Positions 58,550 to 64,000 of a stretch of DNA of 64,000 bases are shown here, in pieces. The stretch lies in the NCBI GenBank assembly GCA_944323685.1, contig CALUTJ010000009.1:1-64000 (forward strand). The letters are read 5' to 3'. Under the pieces are notes generated by a model, which was not told where the DNA came from, ran no database searches, and saw nothing but the letters and a program-made list of their open reading frames with translations. The translations under genes were made by a program, and so were the position numbers. Each line of letters opens with the position of its first letter. Positions within the stretch are counted from its first letter, which is position 1. This DNA comes from Candidatus Gastranaerophilales bacterium (GTDB lineage: Bacteria > Cyanobacteriota > Vampirovibrionia > Gastranaerophilales > Gastranaerophilaceae).

Positions 58550-59335
58550 ATGAAATACGATTTGGAATCAGTTCTTGCATGTGTAAAAAACGATGAACAC
58601 TGGATAAAAAAACTTGTTATAGGTAGTGTACTCAGTATTTCAACGATTTTGCTTTTGTTGATACCGCTGCTGTTGTTTTTAGCTTTATTCCATTCGCCGG
58701 CCGCTGTTCCCGCAGTGCTTTTGTTATCGGCTTTTTGTCTTGTTGTTTGTACAATTATCGGCCTGTCTCTTTTGGGATATTGCTTTAAAGCCGGCCATGA
58801 TTATTTAAACGATCCTATGACAAAACTCCCCGAGTGGTCTGATTTCTGGCAGCTGGTTCTGATAGGTTTTAAAGGCACACTGGGTTCAATTTTGTTTTAT
58901 TTGCCTGTGATGTTTTTGACTGCGGCATATCTTTTTACAGCCCTGCATTTTGAACCTTTAGATGACAAGTCAGAAAGTGTAAAAACTCTGTTATTCTGTT
59001 TTGATATATTCACGGAACTTTTGTTTTGGGTTTATACGCTTTTTTACTCATTATTTATGGCTAATTTTATGAAAGACTTTAACCCGTTTGCATTTTTAAA
59101 TGTATCTGAGGCATATAAACTTTTAAAAGGCAACGGTTTGAACTATTTTATTCTGGTGCTGATAGTATTGGCGCTTTCGTCGCTGCTTGGTTTTTCAGGG
59201 ATTATTCTTGCACTGACAATAATAGGTTTGCTGGCAATTCCGTTTGTTTCATTATACGTTAGCATTATGAGCTGTATTTTAACTGCCCGTTTTATGCAAA
59301 TAGCTAACGAACCCAAAAATGTTGAACAAAATTAA
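58550..59335 (+). CDS. DUF4013-like integral membrane protein
   Basis: 261 residues from ATG 58550 (TTGGAG upstream; an in-frame earlier ATG at 58511 lacks a site). Six hydrophobic segments. The N-terminal DEHWIKKLVIGSVLSI and LGYCFKAGHDYLNDPMTKLPEW SDFW segments match the DUF4013 pattern 'D..W...l..G' and 'GY..r......LPeW'. The family is found in archaea and bacteria; function unknown, perhaps a membrane assembly or transport role. Paralogue of the next gene, 24 bases downstream. Confidence 0.7.
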   Translation: MKYDLESVLACVKNDEHWIKKLVIGSVLSISTILLLLIPLLLFLALFHSPAAVPAVLLLSAFCLVVCTIIGLSLLGYCFKAGHDYLNDPMTKLPEWSDFWQLVLIGFKGTLGSILFYLPVMFLTAAYLFTALHFEPLDDKSESVKTLLFCFDIFTELLFWVYTLFYSLFMANFMKDFNPFAFLNVSEAYKLLKGNGLNYFILVLIVLALSSLLGFSGIILALTIIGLLAIPFVSLYVSIMSCILTARFMQIANEPKNVEQN

Positions 59336-59359
59336 AATAAAACTAAGGAGAAATAAAAA

Positions 59360-60145
59360 ATGGAACTCGATTTTGAAAAATCACTAACTTATATATCAAA
59401 AGACCCGGGCTGGGTAAATAAATTGCTTGCGGGGGCTGGCATATCTCTTGCTGGATTTGCGGTATTTTCAATACCGTTGTTTGCTTATTTGTTCAGCTCT
59501 TCTGCAATAATAGCTGTTTTATCATTTTTATTAAGTTTTGTTTGTTCAATAATACTGTATTTGCTTTGCACGGGGTATTATGCACAAACCGGCAGCAGAA
59601 GAATCAATTTTTCAAACTCTTTTCTGCCTGATTGGGCAGAGCTGGGCAAATTATTAAAAACAGGTTTAAAGTATAACATCGGATTATTTATATTCATTTT
59701 GCCCGTACTTATCGGTTCAGTGATATTTTTGGCAGCTCTTACATACTTAATTGCGCACAAAGGTTTGTTGCATCCGGCAGGCTTTTTGTTTATGACCTTG
59801 TTAGGCGCAATTGTCCTGCTTTTGCATCTGTTAACTTATGTATTTTGTCCGCTTATGATGGCTAATTTCTTTAAAGATTTAAAAATTCTGTCATTTGTAA
59901 ATTTTAAAGAGGCTTTTGCCATGTTAAAAGGCAATGTTGGCAACTATTGTATCTTGATACTTCTTTATCTTGCGCTTTCCATTATGTTGCAGATAGCTTT
60001 TTCGGTTCTGTTTATGACAATAATCGGGTTGATTTTTGTGCCGGTATTGTATTTTTACATATATCTTGTTTCTGCGGAATTAACCGCGCAGTTTGTGCTT
60101 TGCGCAAAAGAAAAGCAGCAGGATGCGCCTGTTGAGGAACAATAA
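59360..60145 (+). CDS. DUF4013-like integral membrane protein, tandem paralogue
   Basis: 261 residues with the same layout as the gene before it: DPGWVNKLLAGAGISLAGFA, ARTGSRRINFSNSFLPDWAEL-like loop (YAQTGSRRINFSNSFLPDW), LMMANFFKDLKILSFVNFKEA and MLKGNVGNYCILI, which correspond to FMANFMKDFNPFAFLNVSEA and LLKGNGLNYFILV in the first copy. So the pair arose by tandem duplication. AAGGAGAAA ribosome site. The 3' end overlaps a nitroreductase remnant by 10 bases. Role unknown. Confidence 0.7.
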   Translation: MELDFEKSLTYISKDPGWVNKLLAGAGISLAGFAVFSIPLFAYLFSSSAIIAVLSFLLSFVCSIILYLLCTGYYAQTGSRRINFSNSFLPDWAELGKLLKTGLKYNIGLFIFILPVLIGSVIFLAALTYLIAHKGLLHPAGFLFMTLLGAIVLLLHLLTYVFCPLMMANFFKDLKILSFVNFKEAFAMLKGNVGNYCILILLYLALSIMLQIAFSVLFMTIIGLIFVPVLYFYIYLVSAELTAQFVLCAKEKQQDAPVEEQ

Positions 60146-60369
60146 AAGAGAAAATAAATATTTTTCTCGCTGCAACCGCAGAAGGACTCGCTTGTTCTAT
60201 GAGGATACCGGTAGGCGATGAGGGAGTGAATGTTGCGGGAGTTGTTAACGCGCCTGAAAATTATCTTTTACCCTGTTATATAGGCCTTGGCTATCCGTCA
60301 GAAGACAGACCGAAAATACAACAGGTTGAATACAGCACAAAACAGAAAATGCATTTTGGACAGTGGTAA
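60136..60369 (+). pseudogene. Remnant of a nitroreductase-family gene (C-terminal end only)
   Basis: No start codon or ribosome site; the frame is closed by TGA at 60133-60135 and ends TAA at 60367-60369. The last ~70 residues read FLAATAEGLACSMRIPVGDE, GVNVAGVVNAPENYLLPCYI, GLGYPSED and KQKMHFGQW. This matches the C-terminal part of FMN nitroreductase-family proteins ('LAA.AEGLG..mriP', 'P.gY..PCyi.iGyP', ending 'MHFGKW'). The FMN-binding N-terminal two-thirds are gone, so it is a decayed gene, likely truncated by deletion. Confidence 0.75.
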
Positions 60370-60427
60370 TGCTGCCCCGGAATCACCAACTGATTTTAAA
60401 ATAACAAATTCCTGCTAAAATATTCTT

Positions 60428-61357
60428 ATGAAAGAGCTTGAGTATCTTGAAATTATAAATAAAACGCTGTCTGATTCCTCGCTTTTAGGCGATGATTGCG
60501 CATATTTAAAAGAGTTTGATATTTGTGTAACGCAGGATACACTTGTGCAGGACGTGCATTTTCTTCTTGATACAACTGATGCAAAAACACTTGCACAAAA
60601 GGCTGTAAATGTTAACCTGTCAGACCTTGCAGCAGCAGGTGCAAAACCTCTTTATATAACAATTTCGCTGTCGCTGCCTGAGGATATCGACAAAAATTTT
60701 GTTGAAGATTTCTATAAAGGTATAGAGCTTGCAATTTCAAAATACAACGTTAAAATAGCCGGCGGAGATTTAACGGGCGCTGATAAAGTTTTTATTTCCA
60801 TTTGTGCAATAGGCAAAAAATATAATACGGTTAATGTTTGCAGAAATTGTGCCAAACCTGATGACATAATTGTTGTGACCGGTGCTCACGGAAGCAGCGC
60901 AGGCGGTTTAAAGCTGCTTTTAAGCGGCAAAAAGGAGCCTCGAAAACTTATAAATAAACACCTTTTGCCTGTAGCTCAAATAGAAAAAGGCTGGATAATT
61001 ATGCAAACCGCGTTTGAAAGCGGAGTGGAAAATATTGCAATGATGGATTCTTCTGACGGGCTTGCAGATGCTGTATACAAGCTGTCTACAGGGTGCGGAT
61101 ATCTGTTTGATGTTGATTATGACTCAATTCCCGTTGATAAGGAGTTAAAAAACGCTTTTCCAGATGAATGGAAAAACCTTGTAATGTGGGGCGGCGAAGA
61201 TTTTGAGCTTGTCTGCTGCGTTGATAAAAAAATATATGAAAAGCTGGATAAAACAAAATTCTTTAAAATAGGCAAAGTTTGCGATAAAAAAATAACAAAA
61301 GAAATTGCCGTTAAACTAAAGCGGGAATTTGAAGACAATAGTTTTAAACATTTTTAA
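60428..61357 (+). CDS. thiL: Thiamine-monophosphate kinase
   Basis: 309 residues, PurM/ThiL fold. Phosphorylates thiamine monophosphate to the active pyrophosphate. Visible: LLGDDCAYLKEFDICVTQDTLVQDVHF with metal aspartates, AVNVNLSDLAAAGAKPLYIT, VKIAGGDLTGADKVFISICAIG, VVTGAHGSSAGGLKLL, AMMDSSDGLADAVYKL and WGGEDFELVCCV. Slightly shorter at the N-terminus than E. coli ThiL, but all metal and substrate motifs are present. No other thiamine genes adjacent. Followed after 11 bases by ispD. Confidence 0.92.
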   Translation: MKELEYLEIINKTLSDSSLLGDDCAYLKEFDICVTQDTLVQDVHFLLDTTDAKTLAQKAVNVNLSDLAAAGAKPLYITISLSLPEDIDKNFVEDFYKGIELAISKYNVKIAGGDLTGADKVFISICAIGKKYNTVNVCRNCAKPDDIIVVTGAHGSSAGGLKLLLSGKKEPRKLINKHLLPVAQIEKGWIIMQTAFESGVENIAMMDSSDGLADAVYKLSTGCGYLFDVDYDSIPVDKELKNAFPDEWKNLVMWGGEDFELVCCVDKKIYEKLDKTKFFKIGKVCDKKITKEIAVKLKREFEDNSFKHF

Positions 61358-61368
61358 AAGGAATATAT

Positions 61369-62028
61369 ATGAAATTTGCGGTAGTTGTAACAGCGGGCGG
61401 AAGCTCTGCAAGATACGGGAAAAACAAACTTCTCGAAAAAATTGGAGGCAAAGAGGTTATATTGCATTCAATAGAAGCCTTTTTGCCATTTAACCCTTCA
61501 CGGATTGTTGTTTCTGCCTCAAAAGAGTTTGCACCCGTCTTAAAAGAACTTTTGGCGGAAAATAATCTTTCTGAAGTGAAAATTGTTTTGGGCGGCGCAA
61601 CAAGGCAGGCTTCTGTTTACAATGCACTAAAGGCTTGTGATTCACCCGATATAGCGGCGATTCATGATGCGGCACGACCTCTTATAAAAAAAGAAGATAT
61701 CGAAAAATGTTTGAATAAAGCCATAGAAACCCAAGCCGCCATTGTAGGCGTCAAAGCCGTTGATACAATAAAACAAACAGATAACAACAATAAAATAACC
61801 GCTACACCTGACAGAAACAGCCTCTGGTATGTGCAGACTCCGCAAATCTTTGATTACAAACTCATTATGCAGGCGCATCAAAAATTTGAGGGTGAATCTT
61901 TTTCAGATGATGCAGGTCTTGTTGAAGCGCTTGGCAAAGATGTGTATATAACAGAGGGCAGTTATTCGAATATAAAAATAACAACACCAAAAGATATTTG
62001 TCTGGCGCAAATGCTGTATAAGATGTGA
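61369..62028 (+). CDS. ispD: 2-C-methyl-D-erythritol 4-phosphate cytidylyltransferase
   Basis: 219 residues. MEP-pathway enzyme of isoprenoid synthesis: joins CTP and MEP. Visible: AVVVTAGGSSARYGKNKLLEKIGGKEV (nucleotide-binding loop with Arg and Lys), VVLGGATRQASVYNAL-like segment (KIVLGGATRQASVYNAL), AIHDAARPLIKKEDI, LWYVQTPQIFDYKLI, FSDDAGLVEALGKDV and NIKITTPKDI. AAAAGGAA ribosome site. CTP from the nearby pyrG is its substrate, but the genes are not in one operon. Confidence 0.95.
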   Translation: MKFAVVVTAGGSSARYGKNKLLEKIGGKEVILHSIEAFLPFNPSRIVVSASKEFAPVLKELLAENNLSEVKIVLGGATRQASVYNALKACDSPDIAAIHDAARPLIKKEDIEKCLNKAIETQAAIVGVKAVDTIKQTDNNNKITATPDRNSLWYVQTPQIFDYKLIMQAHQKFEGESFSDDAGLVEALGKDVYITEGSYSNIKITTPKDICLAQMLYKM

Positions 62029-62160
62029 GTTTGTAATTTTTCTGTAACCTTTCTACGGAGTGTGGGGTAAATCTTTATTGAGCCTGTCGGGTGAGACAGA
62101 CAGTATGCTATAATGCCATTGGATAAGGTATTTTATTATCCTGCGCTGCTCAACATTAAA

Positions 62161-62180
62161 TCTTCTCCGACGGGAGAGGA
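62161..62180 (+). repeat. Palindrome related to 15166-15185
   Basis: TCTCC (62164-62168) and GGAGA (62173-62177) around GACG, within TCTTCTCCGACGGGAGAGGA, resembling the CCCTCTCC/GGAGAGGG element in the autotransporter leader. Confidence 0.5.
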
Positions 62181-62265
62181 AAGCAGCCGTATGAGCATAG
62201 CGAATTACGGACGCAGGTGAGAGTCGACAATACAGGTTATCAGCCTGATGATTCCAACCTTAGCC

Positions 62266-62327
62266 GGTCAGATTCTGAACACGTCCAATCATCGCAAACC
62301 TTCAAAGACGGGCGCTTCAGAATGACA
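62266..62327 (+). repeat. 62-bp palindromic dispersed element, non-coding copy
   Basis: 56 of 62 bases identical to 15091-15152 with no gap, with inverted ends ATTCTGAA (62272-62279) and TTCAGAAT (62316-62323). This copy is in a spacer, showing the element is not intrinsically coding. Confidence 0.8.
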
Positions 62328-62333
62328 CAGAAA

Positions 62334-62369
62334 CGTCATCCTGAGGGAGTGAAACGACCGAAGGATCTT
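62334..62369 (+). repeat. REP-like hairpin element
   Basis: Begins CGTCATCCTGAGGGAGTGAA and ends with GACCGAAGGATCTT. ATCCT (62338-62342) pairs with AGGAT (62362-62366). Sequences of this type ('...CATCCTGAGG...CGAAGGATCT') are familiar dispersed repeats in many bacteria. Directly follows the 62-bp element. Confidence 0.55.
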
Positions 62370-62651
62370 TTAGTCGTGTTGGGCTGAAAACCCAATCTAC
62401 TGTCTACTACTATTACCGCGTAAGCGGTGTGCGGCTCTGCCGCAGAAACAATAGAAAATCCGACCTTTGTATGAACTCTCTTCAAAACTAGATATTTAAT
62501 CAACTTTTGAACGGAGTCCTTACAGCCGCTCAAAATCCGCTCCATAATAAAATATTATCAATAGTGTTCAAGCTCTGTTGACTATGTGAAATATTTTAAG
62601 ATATATGATAGAATTAAGTTGTTCATCAGTAATAAAAAGTTAGGATAGAAA

Positions 62652-63266
62652 ATGAAAATAATAAAAAATAATTTGATTTTAACCGCTATAACAGCACTTA
62701 TTTTGGCAGGCGGGATTATTACTTTTGCAGCAAAAGCTCCCGAACAACCCGCCACAGCACCTGCTAAACAGGAACCAACCCTCGAACAACCGGTTAGACA
62801 ATCACCTGATAAAGAAATTAATCTCGACAAATCCGTTAAAGCAGCGGAAGATAAACCTGCCGTTACAACTACTCCGCCAGCCAATGCTAATGAGTACACG
62901 GCTGTTTCTTCTTTAAATATTGTAAATAACCCTTCAGCTTATTTGAATAAAAAAGTTAGATTCAAAGCGGCTTTTGATAAATTTTCTACTTTAGGTTTGG
63001 ATTACAAGCCTGCGTTTAGAGATTCTCAAAAATACATATCCTTCCTTATCAGAAGAGATGATGTAACCGATCATGTTATTCCTCTTTCTGAAATGAAAAT
63101 ATTTATTAAACGTTCCGAAGCGGAAAAATTCATTGATTTAGATTCCGGCGACATTATAGAAGTCTACGGCAAAGTCTTTTCTGATGCTTTAACAGACGCC
63201 TGGGTTGATACAGACAAACTCGTCGTTATTTGCAAAAAGAAAAAAGATGAAGATAAGAAAAGCTAA
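62652..63266 (+). CDS. Membrane-anchored hypothetical protein with OB-like domain
   Basis: 204 residues. N-terminal signal anchor (NNLILTAITALILAGGIITFA), a Pro/Ala/Gln-rich linker (about 28-80), then a beta-rich domain about 84-195: SSLNIVNNPSAYLNKKVRFK, KYISFLIRRDDVTDHVIPLS, DSGDIIEVYGKVFSDALTDA. The pattern 'sl.i..nP..yl.kkV.f...' resembles OB-fold nucleic-acid or ligand-binding domains seen in exported bacterial proteins. Lys-rich C-terminus. A GGATAG site lies just before ATG. Function unknown. Confidence 0.65.
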   Translation: MKIIKNNLILTAITALILAGGIITFAAKAPEQPATAPAKQEPTLEQPVRQSPDKEINLDKSVKAAEDKPAVTTTPPANANEYTAVSSLNIVNNPSAYLNKKVRFKAAFDKFSTLGLDYKPAFRDSQKYISFLIRRDDVTDHVIPLSEMKIFIKRSEAEKFIDLDSGDIIEVYGKVFSDALTDAWVDTDKLVVICKKKKDEDKKS

Positions 63267-63347
63267 AAATTGAAATAATAAAAAATATAAACAATAATAT
63301 TTATCGTATTTTAATTATTCTGGAAAATTATTGCGGAGTTATGGAAT

Positions 63348-64000
63348 ATGGCAAACACAAAAGCAGATAAAATTGCAAAACAAGAAGAAAAAAATAAAGT
63401 TTATTTGACGGTGCACGGGCACTTTTATCAGCCGCCCAGAGAAAATCCCTGGCTTGAGGCAATTGAGCTGCAAGACAGTGCTTTGCCGTTCCATGATTGG
63501 AATGAAAGAGTAAATCTCGAGTGTTACAATCCTAACTCTGCATCAAGAATCGTTGACGATAAAAATAAAGTGCTGGATATAGTTAACAACTACTCCTTGA
63601 TGAGTTACAACTTCGGCCCGACGCTGTTATCGTGGATGGAAAAACATGCCCCGAAAACTTATGAAAGAATAATAAAAGCAGATGTAGTCAGCCGTGTGCA
63701 GTTTTCCGGTCACGGAAACGCTATTGCTCAGGTTTACAACCACATGATTATGCCTCTTGCAAACAGAAGAGATAAAGAAACTCAGGTAAAATGGGGCATA
63801 AGAGATTTTGAATACAGATTCGGCAGAATGCCCGAGGGGATGTGGCTTGCAGAAACCGCTGTTGATGACGAAACTCTTGAAGTTTTAGCGGATAACGGAA
63901 TTAAATTCACCATTTTATCGCCGTATCAGTCTTTAAAATATCGAAAAATGGGGGATAAAGACTGGACTGATGCGGGCTGGGGTAACATTGACCCTGCAAA
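63348..64000 (+). CDS. Glycoside hydrolase family 57-like enzyme (3' end outside window)
   Basis: The first 217 residues are seen from ATG 63348 (GCGGAG upstream); the frame is open to the window edge. VYLTVHGHFYQPPRENPWLE, NLECYNPNSASRIVD, YNFGPTLLSWMEKH, RVQFSGHGNAIAQVYNHMIM and GMWLAETAVDDETLEVLADNGI match the GH57 / DUF3536 group of alpha-glucan or amylase-like enzymes, with the HGH-x-Y-Q-P-P opening. No signal peptide, so a cytosolic role in glycogen or glucan handling is likely. Catalytic motifs beyond the edge cannot be checked. Confidence 0.85.
   Translation, partial: MANTKADKIAKQEEKNKVYLTVHGHFYQPPRENPWLEAIELQDSALPFHDWNERVNLECYNPNSASRIVDDKNKVLDIVNNYSLMSYNFGPTLLSWMEKHAPKTYERIIKADVVSRVQFSGHGNAIAQVYNHMIMPLANRRDKETQVKWGIRDFEYRFGRMPEGMWLAETAVDDETLEVLADNGIKFTILSPYQSLKYRKMGDKDWTDAGWGNIDPA

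Larger units (their letters stand above)
62029..62651. other. 623-bp spacer filled with dispersed palindromic repeats
   Basis: Contains an extended -10 promoter-like site (TATGCTATAAT, 62104-62114, + strand) with no matching -35, then from left to right a TCTCC/GGAGA palindrome (62161-62180), the 62-bp palindromic element (62266-62327), a REP-like hairpin (62334-62369) and a TTGGG...CCCAA hairpin (62379-62395). No reading frame with a ribosome site. It looks like a landing zone for repeats. Confidence 0.6.

Noticed and set aside
62336-62545. 69-residue minus-strand reading frame in the repeat spacer
   Set aside because: Its end is simply the translated REP-like hairpin, and no ribosome site precedes it.

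Overview
The window is AT-rich, densely coded DNA from a diderm, probably strictly anaerobic, gut-type bacterium. The best guess is the non-photosynthetic cyanobacterial sister lineage (Vampirovibrionia / Melainabacteria, order Gastranaerophilales). This is inferred from the mix of an autotransporter with an outer-membrane beta-barrel, FlhB with a FliA-like sigma factor, two [FeFe]-hydrogenases, a two-gene glutathione pathway with a plant/cyanobacterial-type GshA, and many lineage-type hypothetical proteins. No rRNA or tRNA gene is visible to prove it.

Layout. 1-6.2 kb: the tail of a Ser/Gly repeat protein, a putative HExxH metalloprotease, a DUF2142-like membrane protein, a methyltransferase gene split by a frameshift, a FliG/MgtE_N-like helical-repeat protein and a C_GCAxxG_C_C protein. 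6.2-11.5 kb: a wall and division operon murC-murB-ddl-ftsQ plus two small genes. 11.5-14.4 kb: flhB, a FliA-like sigma factor and an orphan histidine kinase. 14.4-19 kb: a G10 tract followed by a 1247-residue autotransporter whose leader is partly encoded by dispersed palindromic repeats. 19-28 kb: polA, a small secreted protein, lepA, a kinase/receiver pair, a lytic transglycosylase and a hypothetical protein. 28-34.3 kb (mostly minus strand): fba, a second HExxH protein, a patatin-like lipase, an AMIN-like protein and a frameshifted hypothetical gene. 34.8-37.7 kb: gloA divergent from gshB-gshA. 37.8-42.9 kb: a hydrogen-metabolism locus with a thioredoxin-like 2Fe-2S protein, a PAS-containing sensory hydrogenase, a SpoIIE phosphatase, a second 2Fe-2S protein and a group-B-like hydrogenase. 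42.9-48.1 kb: hypothetical, rnhB, rbgA, ldcA and dnaX. 48.2-53.6 kb: a CHASE2 protein with a degenerate cyclase domain, an acyltransferase, a 52-residue gene, a third HExxH protein and a regulator built of four tandem GntR-type winged helices. 53.6-62 kb: a candidate structured RNA, rpsP, gatC, pyrG, surE, two DUF4013 proteins, a nitroreductase remnant, thiL and ispD. 62-64 kb: a repeat-filled spacer, an anchored hypothetical protein and the start of a GH57 enzyme.

How parts fit together. The hydrogenase genes form one same-strand locus in which a sensor hydrogenase could signal H2 or redox state through a PP2C-type phosphatase while the second hydrogenase does the chemistry. gshB-gshA make glutathione, which the divergent glyoxalase would use. 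murC, murB, ddl and ftsQ link precursor synthesis to septation.

The most unusual items are the four-winged-helix regulator, the cyclase domain with its metal-binding aspartates replaced, a ~176-bp three-hairpin repeat present three times, repeat-derived coding in the autotransporter leader next to a G10 tract, a compact multi-stem RNA candidate at 53857-53921, and a homopolymer frameshift that splits the gene at 33116-34290.
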